Of a DNA stretch of 25,965 nucleotides, positions 1-9,201 are shown piece by piece. The notes beneath the pieces are model-generated. The model saw nothing but the letters and a program-made list of their open reading frames with translations, was not told the DNA's origin and made no database searches. The stretch comes from Chara braunii. Lineage: Eukaryota > Streptophyta > Charophyceae > Charales > Characeae. The translations under genes were made by a program, and so were the position numbers. The stretch spans positions 2,687,179 to 2,713,143 of the forward strand of contig BFEA01000154.1 of the NCBI GenBank assembly GCA_003427395.1. Reading direction: 5' to 3'. The stretch's first letter is position 1, and each line of letters starts with the position of its first letter.

Positions 1-240
1 CCCGCCACTATAGTTTGACACTGGAAGGCTGTCGATTTCACTCATGTGCCACAGCAGCCAAACCCTCCACAAAGCCAGCCCGTGTATCTGGCCGAATTCG
101 AGCACCAGATACAGGTGGTTTCAAAGAGATACAGCAACTATGAAGAAGAGAGAAAAAAAAAAAAGGGAACTCTGATGTTTTCTGCTGAGGCTGGCGGCCA
201 TAGCAGTAGGATACATCCCAGTCAGGCCGTGGTCTGAGGG
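1..240 (+). other. Possible coding fragment, unrecognised
   Basis: After an in-frame TGA at 16-18 one frame stays open to a TGA at 235. It reads as a Pro/Gln-rich stretch (PQQPNPPQSQPVYLAEFEHQ) followed by a charged segment with KRYSNYEEER, then a lysine run made by an A12 tract. The composition looks like the end of a real exon, but I recognise no family and the fragment is only about 70 residues. It may equally be chance; nothing beside it supports a gene. Confidence 0.15.
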
Positions 241-1833
241 CCAGATCCCACTGGCAAAGAGGATTGGAAGAAGTGTCTGAATCTGGACGTGTTCCACGCA
301 GAGTTGCAGAAAACTAGATCAATCACAAACTTTTGCACCTGTCTACAATCCTCTTTATCAATGGGATCTCGCCCTCAGAGTGTACCCTCAAAGGAATGCG
401 CCTGTATCTACCCCAAAACGGTAAAAGATTCATGAAAAGAAAAAACAGCAAAACAATGGTCCTACTTTCAGAAAGGCTGGCATCCCCCTGAAAACGGGTG
501 CCTTTCTCTTCTGGGCACGTATCTCCACTTATTTTGCTGGCAGTCCGTGATGACAGGCGCCAGTAACTGGTTGGGGGCTGCTTGCCCCCAGAGGCATGCC
601 CCCCGATGCATAAAGACTGCTTTAGACGATAGATACGTGCACCCAGAGGAACGGGCTACCAGGAACAGTTGAAAAAAGCCCTGCCTTGCTGGCAGGGCAC
701 CTAAAACAGAGAGACTCTTTGAGTTCCCTCGAATATGGAACAGGAACGCGGCGAAATCCATCCAAAGGAAACCCGGAAAACCTAGAATACAGAAAGATAC
801 ATTGCCGCCTTTTTTTTTTTTTTTTTTTTTTTAATGGGCCCAGTGCCCAAGGCTCCAATTATGAATTTGATTACAACATTTAACCACACGCCGCTTCCCA
901 TTAGCGCTGGAAGAGCCTCAGCCACTGCTCCCCTGGAGACAGCTTCCCTGCATAGCACGAATGTAGAATAATCACAGGCCATTGATTGCTTCCTCAGTGA
1001 GGAAGGATTAACCCCGCTTTGTGCTAAATCAAGCTCTGCCCTACTCGGCTCCTCAACTATCCACTACAGTTCTGTACAGTGAGGAGTAGGGAGATTCAAA
1101 TAAGGCAAAGAGATTAATAACAGGGCAAGCTAGTTTGGTAGTTTATCAGTTTATGGATAGTTCCGATGAGTGCTGCCAGGCCCAATGTTTCTCGTTTTTT
1201 TTTTCCCTTTTTTTTTGTTTTTTTTTTTTAATCCCCGTGCCAGCGATGCTGTCTCTGTACGTGAATGTGGAAATGCACGGGCATACATGACAAGCACAAA
1301 AGCTTTAGTCCAGTTGCCCGTTTTCGATGGGCGCACAAGCCTACTTGCCCGTCGCTTCACCAGGCCGGTCCCGAGCCTCGAATTTCTCTTGTGGCGACAC
1401 GTTTACTTTTCTGCAAGGCTGGGGGTTTGTACTGGTGGTTTAACTCTCTCGAGTGATCCAGGCGAAAGTTCACCGCTTTGTTCACGGCGAGTGGACGACT
1501 CAGATTCTTTTTACACCTTGTGTGCACCCACACGCTGCTTGATCTTCCTTTTTCTTTTTTAGTGCTCAAAAGGAGAACATAGGGCGGAGTTGTTGGGGTC
1601 ATGCTTGTGTGGAAAGGTGGGCTGAGGTACGGTCTTCTATCCCGAAGGCCCTTTCTAATTTGAGCCCGTCCAAATGATTCTCGATCTTAGCCTCCTCTGG
1701 ATTTTTTTTTCGTTAAGTTATTTTTTCCTGTATAAGGATGGGGTAGTCGATCTGGCTTAGAGTCTAAGGGCTCCCTCAGTCTAGGAGGAATCTGGGGCGG
1801 GGGTTCATTGCTTTGGGAGTCGGCCTTGCTATC
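241..1833. other. Unassigned sequence with homopolymer tracts
   Basis: No convincing coding region, RNA gene or repeat was seen. The stretch carries T-runs at 810-832 (T23) and around 1195-1230. Open frames crossing these tracts are low-complexity (poly-Lys or poly-Phe) and are not credible genes. Confidence 0.5.
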
Positions 1834-1950
1834 GACCCAGATTGGACCGTTTACAGGGGGATGCGAGCCTCTGGCTCGGGCGAAAAGACCCAGATTGGAC
1901 CGTTTACAGGGAGATGTGTCGCCTTCTGAGATCCGAGCCTCTGGCTCGGG
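1834..1950. repeat. 53-bp imperfect tandem repeat, two copies with hairpin
   Basis: The segment beginning gacccagattggaccgttta occurs at 1834 and again at 1887, a 53-bp period. Each copy is followed by a small perfect hairpin, cgagcc-tct-ggctcg at 1864-1878 and ccgagcc-tct-ggctcgg at 1933-1949. The second copy has about 20 extra bases between the shared block and the hairpin. No known family is recognised. Confidence 0.75.
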
Positions 1951-2352
1951 TACTCCCAACCACTTCCTAGAGGGTGGGACGCGCGATGGTTCGGAGTCGA
2001 CGTCGGTTTCCCCACGCTCACAGGCCAGGAAATAACCAAATTAGTGAACCTTTCAGATAGTCGCTCTAGGTGCCACCGCTAATTTGGAGGTTGACGCCTT
2101 AAGAAACCCAACCTATTAGACGCTAGCTTCTATACGGAATGCACGTAGGCCTTGCCACTGAGGAAGATTCGCGCCATAAGAAGTGCAAGATCTATGGAGG
2201 GTGGAGAGGTTTGATAGAGGCTCTGTTGAAACGATCTTTTGAATTATCAGTTAATGGTAGTTCAGTCAAATGAGCGTTGATTTTTGAAGGGAAAACTTGT
2301 TCTGCTTACCTGAGTCTACGGAATTACTGAGGTCACTCGTGCTCTTTTTCAT
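1951..2352. other. Unassigned spacer
   Basis: I see no repeat, RNA gene or convincing coding frame here. It leads into the gene-like region starting near 2340. Confidence 0.4.
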
Positions 2353-4050
2353 ATGGCTGCGATGCTTGCGGTCGTCGTATTATTTCCAAGCAGGGAGACT
2401 GTCGTGAGGCACATAGCAAGGGAAGAAAGGCATGGGATAAACTTCGAGTGTGTTGGTCGTATAATCTACGATTCGGCTGTTGTGTTTCCATCAGAGAGGG
2501 AGTTGAAAATGGATCGTGGCACAACGAGAAATCCGCCACGAACCTACTTGTTCGTTACCTCAGCTTTGTTGTAGATTTTTGAGCTGAGTTTTTTTTGAGC
2601 ACATCGTCCGGATTGGGTCGATGTCTGCATTATTATGGGTTCGAAGACGGAGAACTACGGACTCATTATGATAATGAGATTCAATGGTTATATCTCACAC
2701 TCATTCTTTATTGTGACGCCTTGTAGGCTCGTTTAAGAACATTGAGTTCTTCGAACGGATTCGCACCAATCGTTTTGAGATCGTGGATAGGCAAACTTTT
2801 GACGAAGTTACCCATTGGCTTGAGGTGCATAACCTGCGGCGGCCTATCAGCGCTTGATGCAGCTTGACTTTGTAGGATAAGTGAGTGGCAGTAGGCAAAA
2901 CACTTAAGGTTGGAGGCATTCGCTGATCTTGACACTTCGAGTACTTACTAATAGAGTTGTTGCTTTTTTCTTTTTTTGATCTAGATGTTGAACATCTCGA
3001 TGATTGCCAGATTTTTCGACATGCATGAGGCGGCTAGCGAGTGGTTGTATTTCGGAGAACAACTGGCATAGTGCAAATTGGGCGGTTAGCCTACAACTCA
3101 TTTGTCGTTTTCCCTTCAAGGGATATGCCGCGGTTCTGGAGGGGCAGTTTGAGGAACCCGTCGCGCAGTTGCCTTTTTCGTACCCGAGTGAGTAGGCACA
3201 TCATTTATTATGAGTTTTGCCATGGAGGAGTGTCAGAGTGTCACATTTTTTTATTCTTCACAGTGAGGAGCGATCGTCGTACGTCGGAACGACTCCAGAG
3301 AAAAGATGGTTTTATCTCTTGCATACGTTTTAACGAGCGGCATGCTTTTTTTTTTTTACATCCACCACTACCGCCAGACTCGTGATAACAGGTTTCGGTG
3401 ATTTAGGCGAGATGCTTTTACTACCAAATAGATTGAAAGCGAGGAGCGTCGACTCGGGAAACTAATCAGTTCTTGATATGTTCTTATTTTTGTGGACAGA
3501 TGGATGGTGGTTGGCGCGACCTCACTATTCTGAGGTACCTTCTTGTACGCGATATACTTGACGCCGGTTTAATTGCGGGAGGATTTTGTTGGTTTGAGAC
3601 GGCACACCGACTCGATGGACTGGATTTATTGACATGCTTCGAGATGGATAAGGATTTTTTTCAGAATCACACGCGGACGTTCGGGCCAATGTGGCCCGAC
3701 TTGCAGAGGAGTTCTTTGGTTACACTTTTCATCGCGCGAGCAACCTCCAATGCCTCATTGACGTTGTTTTCTTGAAAGAAGTTCTTCTTTTAGCGAGAAC
3801 GCGAGGTGTATACTTTTTTGCGGTCATATCAGGGGTAGGAAATAATAGTTTGGCAATCCGACTCATCAAGTTAAGTTCAGTCAGGGCTGGTTCAACATCG
3901 CGATTGATTCCGAATGTACTAATTTTCTTTGGATTGTTTGTTTTTGAGGCAACACCATTTTGTCGAAGACTATCTTTCGGCATGTATGTATTTTCCTATT
4001 GTTATGAATGTTTTTTTTTGCAATTTCTTTTTTTGAATTACGTGTAAGGG
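2353..4050 (+). pseudogene. Unrecognised gene-like region, spliced or decayed
   Basis: Several + strand segments read like protein although no single frame spans them. These include 2353-2574, about 2726-2859 (RTNRFEIVDRQTFDEVTHWL), 2985-3070 (ARFFDMHEAASEWLYFGEQL), about 3070-3190, and 3498 to about 3790. The last one continues across a T7 run near 3655-3660 only if the frame changes, giving ARLAEEFFGYTFHRASNLQC. Splice-like signals are present: a 76-nt GTGAGT...CACAG candidate intron at 3188-3263; an acceptor ending at 2984 with ttactaat about 30 bases upstream and a GTGAGT donor at 2881; and an acceptor ending near 3497. Peptides encoded near 2440-2560 and 3070-3190 are about half identical, with mostly synonymous differences in the conserved core, so coding ancestry is likely. 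I recognise no family. It could be a cellular gene, a decayed transposon gene or a viral remnant. Confidence 0.35.
3188..3263 (+). other. Candidate 76-nt GT-AG intron
   Basis: It starts with a full GTGAGT donor and ends with a pyrimidine-rich tract and CACAG acceptor. The donor falls just where the conserved peptide unit upstream stops. Joining the flanks gives an open continuation, but no transcript evidence is available, so the call rests on consensus signals only. Confidence 0.25.
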
Positions 4051-5025
4051 ACTAAGATAGATGGTGGGTTTCACGCTTGGTTGAGACCGTCCTAGTTGAC
4101 CAGCTTGCGCTTCGTACTTAGGAGATCAGCGCCCTAAGGGACGGACGACGTCCAAGTTCAATAGGCGTTTAACCATACGTACCTATGCTACACAACGAAA
4201 CGAGCAAACACCCTCGGCTGACCTACCTCTGCGACTGCATGTAAAAGCTTTCGTACGCGGGTCAATAGCTCGGTAGGGTTACACCCTTAAGGGTGGTGAC
4301 AACCCCTTAGAGAAGGTGAGTTGTGCCTCGAGGGAACCTGTCCTGTCGTAGGGGACTGCGAGAGGTACGGCCGGTGCACCGTCTGGAACGGCGAGGTGAC
4401 AGCACGACCACGTCCGTCTTGGCGGTTCGCGGGATTTACTTTCGCTGTCCCCAAGTTGTCTCTTGTTTTGTTTTGTTTAACTCCTGCGTGACCTGGCCGG
4501 GAGGGTTCTCGCCTTGTGCGAAAAAGGCGGAAGCCGATGCGCTCGACAACGTGCCCATCACCCTTTCTACCTAGAAAATTGGAGGCCTTCACAACTATTG
4601 GTGGTTTAAAAACCACCAGTACTTGCGAAAGTCGCGACCGTATACGAGTCGTGACGCGCTTGGCTGAACGGGCCTGGCGGCTCCGGTCCAAATTCATTCT
4701 AGTGGAAACGTTGTGGCCCTATTTTTTCGCCGCGGCCAATGTATGGGCAAGATTTGCCCAGATGCCGGTATTTACTCAGATGTATCTACTCAGACTCTCA
4801 GATTAGGAACAAATGCCATTACTTTTTCAAGATCGCATAATCTTACAATTGTTGCCCGCTCAGCAGCTTGGCATGTATTTCATGCCACCTTGGTTGCATT
4901 GAATGATGTGCCCTTGATTTGTATGGATAGCGTTTTTTTTTTTTTGGGGGGGGGGGGGGGGATGCTTCAAAATCTTTGAATACATCTTCTCGTTGTTGCG
5001 TGTGTTGACGTTGACACGTGTTTCG
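4051..5025. other. Unassigned sequence with short hairpins and a T13G16 tract
   Basis: No coding region is convincing. Two small palindromes stand out: acccttaagggt near 4282-4293 and an 8-bp stem (tggtggtt / aaccacca, loop taaa) at 4599-4618. A T13 run directly followed by G16 lies at 4933-4961. Confidence 0.4.
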
Positions 5026-5140
5026 TGCCATGAAAGGGGTACCCATTAGAACATTGAGGGCCGTGTGAGCACTACGTCCTAGTCTAAAGCCATGTGAATA
5101 CGTTGAAAAGAGTGGGGTTCATAAATATTAAATACTACAC
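5026..5140 (+). repeat. Dispersed repeat, copy 1 of 2
   Basis: This block shares ordered words with 16373-16501: tgccatgaaaggggtaccca, aacattg, gtctaaagccatgtgaata and gtggggttcataaata, in the same orientation. Copy 2 has a small internal duplication that this copy lacks. The two copies are more than 11 kb apart and flank the LINE. No terminal repeats or coding capacity were seen, so it may be a fragment of a larger non-autonomous element. Confidence 0.75.
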
Positions 5141-5559
5141 AGGTTGACACTGTTCGTATTCTTGTTTTGTGGGATGCTGGGCCCGATTCTCGGCACATGC
5201 TTCTCCCCATGAATAGATTGGAGCCTTGCCAAGGTCGTGCGGCTAGAACAACCGAGCGCTAACCGACACCACGTCACAGGCTGACGTGGCAACTGGGTAG
5301 GGCGGGGGTAATACGAGGGGTAGAGCCCTTTGGAAACCCTGGCCCCCTCCAGAACCGTGATAGCTGCTGCCAAGCTAGGGCAGTGGAAAGCGACTGGCGC
5401 TTTCGGGTGTCGATGGTGGGTAGCGGAGTTTGGCTTGGGCTGTCCGAACCGCGTGAAAGTGGAGTGGCGCAACTAAGTCTCCATAGATCATACCACGTTC
5501 AGTGTCGGGTCGACGATTACTAGGCGCGACATCACGGTGACACGAGCAGAGCTACAGGA
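5141..5559. other. Unassigned spacer
   Basis: No gene, RNA or repeat that I can support. Composition shifts from mixed to purine-rich toward 5560. Confidence 0.4.
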
Positions 5560-6772
5560 GGGAAGGGAGTCATTGTGACATAAAGGCAAGAAAGACCGAG
5601 TTAAGGACCAAGACAAGAGATAGCATCGGAAAGGAAAGAAGAGGGGCGGGAGGGAAGAGGCGTGGGGAGACAAACAGACGAGAAGAAGAGAAGATTGAAA
5701 CATCGAGTCTGGGAGGCAGGGAGTAAAGGAAGTGTGGAAGGGTTATGGAGAAAAACGGACATCGCGACGATTGAGAGACAGCGAGAGATCGCGCACAGAG
5801 GTGAGCAAGGATCATAGAGAAGAGAAAGAATCGAGGAGGAAGGAAGGTGTCGAGACTGAAGTAGGGGGAGAACGGGTGGAGATCGAGGAAACTCACGCTG
5901 AAGAAGAGCTCAGGCAATAAAGCCATAGAGAAAGAGGGGGCGAGTGAGGGCGAGATTGCGGCAGGAGAGGATTGACGCGGGTTCCACGAAGATATCGAGG
6001 GGTTAGAATCGAGAAGGATGGAAGAAGGTGAGATTGAAGAGGAGTGTGGGGGGAGAACGGGCAGGCTGAAGTAGGCCGCTGTAACAAATTGGAGGAAGGA
6101 GCGAGTGAAGGTGATAGACAAAGCCGAAAAACGGACGTCGCGGCGATTGCGTCTGGTGATGATTGCCATGGTTTACATAGAGACAGAGAGGGATCGAGAA
6201 CATAGGTGAGCAAGGATCATAGAGAGGGGATAGAGTCGAGGAGGAAAGGTGGGGAGACTGAGGTGTGGGTGGAGAACGGGAGGAGATCGGGGAAACACAT
6301 GCCGAAGAAGAGCTAGGAAACAAAATCATAGAGGGAGGAAAACCAGCATCGATTGCGGCTGCTGAGGACTGCCATGGTTTACAGAGAGACAGGGAGGGAT
6401 CGAGAACAGAGGTGAGCAAGGATCATAGAGAGGGGATAGCATCGAGGAGGAGGAAAGGTGGTGAGACTGAGGTGTGGGTGGAGAACGGGAGGTGATCGGG
6501 GAAACACATGACGAAGAAGAGCTAGGAAACAAAGTCATAGAGGGAGGAAAACTAGGAGAGCAGACCAAGTGGAGGAAAGAGGGGGCGAGTGAGGGCGAGA
6601 GTGCGGCAGGAGAGGATTCCTAAGGGTTCCACAGAGACATCAAGGGGTTAGAATCTAGAAGGAAGGCAGAAGGCGAGATTGAAGAGGAGTGTGGGGGGAG
6701 AACGGGCAGGCTGAAGAAGGCCCGCTGTAACAAATTAGAGAAAGGTGCGAGTGAAGGTGATAGATAAAGCTG
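5560..6772 (+). repeat. Purine-rich tandem array of about 200-bp monomers
   Basis: A common core ending ggagaacggg recurs at 5871, 6056, 6275, 6484 and 6701, so spacings are 185, 219, 209 and 217 bp. Two subtypes are visible. One carries gtgagcaaggatcatagaga (5802, 6207, 6413). The other carries gagggggcgagtgagggcga and ctgtaacaaatt (about 5933-6127 and 6579-6772). The order is type A, B, A, A, B, with a more diverged unit near 5560-5750 (shared gatagcatcg). The array sits about 0.9 kb upstream of LINE ORF1 and in the same orientation, suggesting a monomeric 5' UTR or promoter. An unrelated minisatellite next to the LINE is the alternative. Confidence 0.8.
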
Positions 6773-7265
6773 GAACGAAGGAAGAGAAGAGAGCCGTAGA
6801 AGGAGCAAAGAAAAGGGTCCTTGGGAGGTAGTAAAAGAGGTCAACGAAGAACTCGCAATGTGGCGGAGCCAAATCTAATCCTGTGCAACGCGGTGAGCGG
6901 AGCAAGCAATCACAAGAGTTAAGCAAGTAGGCCATCCCACACTTGCCTATCCTCCCATCCTTACCTGCAATCCCCCTCCGTGATCCTACGCTGGCCAATC
7001 GGGAGAATAAAACGGGTGAAAGACAAACGAGAACCACTTAAAGCAAAACAAGAGATACACGCAATCAAGAATCCAAGACCACTAAAAGGGGAAGGAAAAT
7101 AATAAAAATCCCGGGAATAAAACACAGAAAGAACAATCGAGTAAAATGACGGCGGTACAGGCAACATCAAAAAAAGGAAGGAGACCTGGCACCCTACTCC
7201 TCTATAGGGGGGCGATGAGACATACGGCGGGCCCATAGGGAGTAGGGACAAGTTTGACAACCAAG
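6773..7265 (+). other. Non-repeated leader between monomer array and LINE ORFs
   Basis: This stretch is GA-rich to about 6850, then A-rich and mixed, with no credible open frame. If the monomers belong to the LINE, this is the 5' UTR linker before the coding part. No TATA box or other site could be assigned. Confidence 0.35.
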
Positions 7266-7565
7266 ATGCTGCAGAAACTGTTACAGCCAACCCTAGGTTC
7301 GAAAGAGGCTTGTCACAGTAACGTGGGGGAGGCGCTTCAGGGGGGAAGCCTGGAGGGCAAAGGGGTGCAGGAAGGGGACCTTTTGGTTCAAGGACAGGGA
7401 GAAGACACGACCATGAAAGATGCAGGGGTAATGCTGACAGAGGATGAAAGGAAGGGGGGATCTCCCAGAGGAAGGTCCCTCGAAGGCTTGGGGAAGGGGT
7501 GGAATATGAGGGGGGCTAGGGGAATGAGCAACAAGGGGGACAGGGACAACAACCATCATGGGTAA
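7266..7565 (+). CDS. Small upstream ORF of the LINE
   Basis: An ATG at 7266 opens about 99 codons ending with TAA at 7563. The product is Gly-, Lys- and Glu-rich (for example EGKGVQEGDLLVQGQGEDTT), hydrophilic and without a recognisable domain. It is in a different frame from ORF1 at 7709, with several stops between. It could be the displaced N-terminus of ORF1, an independent leader ORF, or chance in purine-rich DNA. No function can be assigned. Confidence 0.25.
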   Translation: MLQKLLQPTLGSKEACHSNVGEALQGGSLEGKGVQEGDLLVQGQGEDTTMKDAGVMLTEDERKGGSPRGRSLEGLGKGWNMRGARGMSNKGDRDNNHHG

Positions 7566-7708
7566 GCAGGGTGCGGGGCACGATGCAAGACAAAACTCTG
7601 TGTGTCAAAAGGCAACAGGAAGGAAAACATAAGGGTTTGGAGGGACAGGAGGCTGATCTGCATATCCCCTTGAAGAACCTTTCCCCCGCCTGAGCCTTCT
7701 TTTTTACA

Positions 7709-8725
7709 ATGTTTCTTCTCCCAACGGAAAACAGTGTAACAGATCAAGGAGGTAGAAAAGTCTTAATGAGAACCTATCCAACGAGCAAATTGGCTGAGAG
7801 GGAGAGGATATACACACAATATGGCAGTAACTGGATCTTCCATGACGATGCAGCCTATAAATCCACTAACGAAAAGATTAAGTGGATATGTAAGCAGTTA
7901 GAGGTGATGAAAGGAAGCCCGGAAGTTGTTCAAGAGTTCTTTTTGATACAGCCCATCTCCTCCACTGTCTACACGGTCTTGTCAATGTTTGAACAAGACA
8001 AGCATCGCATGGATAACTGGAAGAGACAAAGATGCGGTAGATCGGAGGTGCGTATATACCCCTGGCTCCCAAAAAAAATGGGCCCAGAAGAAAGGCGGGA
8101 ACAGATGACGAGGGACCACAACTGGGTCGAATTGAGGCATATCCCAGTGGAAATACAAGCAACCTTCATAAACGAATTGGGCCAGGGCAATAACATTGTG
8201 GATTTTATTGAACCACTTCCACCCTACGTAGCAAAGAGAGACGATCACGTTATGCTGGCCATTGACTTGCCACATGACCAGCTCTTCGCCATTGACGACG
8301 TCATCCCATTCAAGGTGGGGGGGAAGATATACCATGTACATACAACCCACAAATTGAGACCTTGGTGCTTCAGGTGTCGGGCATACGGGCACCTGGGAAC
8401 AGAGATCGTATGCCCCCCCCACCCATTTAGACGTGACAGGATAACGGGCCGATTACAACAGGATCCACTCTCCCCTACCAAGTGGGTGACAATTGAACCC
8501 GGACATGAAGATTGGGTGTATGTGGAAGGGGAGGGCAAGAATCGCCAAATGAGAGGGTGGGAATGGGAAGGACAGGGAGAGGCAAGATGGGATAACTGTC
8601 CCCCCAACACCTGGTGCCCACCACAAACGTCAAGAGACAAAAGCCTCCCAGCCCCCCCCCCACCCCCACCCTGGTTCAAAAAAGGAAAAGGAAAAACGGT
8701 AAGTCCAGCAGCGGCAGCAAAATGA
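7709..8725 (+). CDS. LINE ORF1: nucleic-acid-binding protein with zinc knuckle
   Basis: 338 codons from ATG; an in-frame TGA at 7691 fixes the start at 7709. ORF1 proteins of plant L1 elements bind element RNA and form the ribonucleoprotein that carries ORF2p. Residues about 140-210 (WVELRHIPVEIQATFINELG onward) resemble the DUF4283-type N-terminal domain of these proteins. A zinc knuckle follows at about residues 222-236: CFRCRAYGHLGTEIVC, spacing CX2CX4HX6C, longer in the last gap than the usual X4. A basic/proline-rich tail follows, with a run of prolines and lysines. It ends TGA TAA. This is the only long intact ORF in the element. Product type is fairly sure; exact domain edges are not. 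Confidence 0.75.
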   Translation: MFLLPTENSVTDQGGRKVLMRTYPTSKLAERERIYTQYGSNWIFHDDAAYKSTNEKIKWICKQLEVMKGSPEVVQEFFLIQPISSTVYTVLSMFEQDKHRMDNWKRQRCGRSEVRIYPWLPKKMGPEERREQMTRDHNWVELRHIPVEIQATFINELGQGNNIVDFIEPLPPYVAKRDDHVMLAIDLPHDQLFAIDDVIPFKVGGKIYHVHTTHKLRPWCFRCRAYGHLGTEIVCPPHPFRRDRITGRLQQDPLSPTKWVTIEPGHEDWVYVEGEGKNRQMRGWEWEGQGEARWDNCPPNTWCPPQTSRDKSLPAPPPPPPWFKKGKGKTVSPAAAAK

Positions 8726-8840
8726 TAAGGAAACAGACGGCGCATGCAGTATAGGGCCAAATGCGGGACACTTCCTAGCTGCTGCCGTGAACAAGGAAAG
8801 AGAAGGGAATCCGGAAATGGGGGGGGAAATAAAAAAAAGA

Positions 8841-8975
8841 CAGAGACAATGTGAGAGGAGAAAATTTGGTCAGCAATCGGCCAGAGGGGAAGGAGGGAGA
8901 AAAAAAAAAAAAAGTCAGAGACAATGTGAGAGGAGAAAATTTGGTCAGCAATCGGCCAGAGGGGAAGGAGGGAGA
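8841..8975 (+). repeat. 75-bp tandem duplication
   Basis: A 60-bp block beginning cagagacaatgtgagaggag is present identically at 8841-8900 and 8916-8975, separated by a 15-base A-rich spacer. The period is a multiple of three, so both copies stay in one frame (NVRGENLVSNRPEGKEG twice). Perfect identity inside an otherwise decayed element points to a recent duplication, replication slippage or an assembly artefact. Confidence 0.9.
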
Positions 8976-9201
8976 AGGGAGAAAGAACTGTGAGAAAGGA
9001 AGAAAAGAGGAAAACCAAGAGACACAGGTAGGAACAAGTCAACAGGATATTTTTGTAGACGTCTTTGGCCCAACCCCCATGGAGGTGGAAGAGATATTGG
9101 GGGTCTCACCCCCCCCCCCCCCCCCCCCCCCCCCCTCAATCTACCTCTCTAAACACACCCCCACCCCCGCACCTAATCGGGTCGGGTTGCTGAGACTGTG
9201 A
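8851..9201 (+). CDS. LINE ORF1 C-terminal or linker segment
   Basis: An open frame of 116 codons starts downstream of ORF1 in another frame. It holds the duplicated charged peptide, then DIFVDVFGPTPMEVEEILGV, then a proline run encoded by a C27 tract (9109-9135). The middle part looks like genuine protein and may be the continuation of ORF1 after frame loss. The homopolymer makes the downstream frame unreliable. No domain is recognised. Confidence 0.35.
   Translation: MRGENLVSNRPEGKEGEKKKKVRDNVRGENLVSNRPEGKEGEGRKNCEKGRKEENQETQVGTSQQDIFVDVFGPTPMEVEEILGVSPPPPPPPPPSIYLSKHTPTPAPNRVGLLRL
9109..9135. repeat. C27 homopolymer, with C19 at 9328-9346
   Basis: Two long C-runs lie 200 bp apart inside the LINE coding part. 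They encode prolines on + and could form G-quadruplex or i-motif structures. Such lengths are prone to slippage and sequencing error, so frame calls across them are unsafe. Confidence 0.9.

Noticed and set aside
4287-4697. Minus-strand ORF of 136 codons
   Set aside because: Arg/Ser/Pro-rich without motif or family resemblance; no neighbouring support.
5570-6568. Long minus-strand ORFs (up to 199 codons) across the monomer array
   Set aside because: They are Ser/Pro/Leu low-complexity reverse reads of purine-rich tandem repeats; the same peptide recurs only because the DNA repeats.
8245-9042. Minus-strand ORF of 265 codons opposite LINE ORF1
   Set aside because: Low-complexity Phe/Ser/Leu antisense of ORF1 and its purine-rich flank; its repeated peptide comes from the 75-bp duplication.
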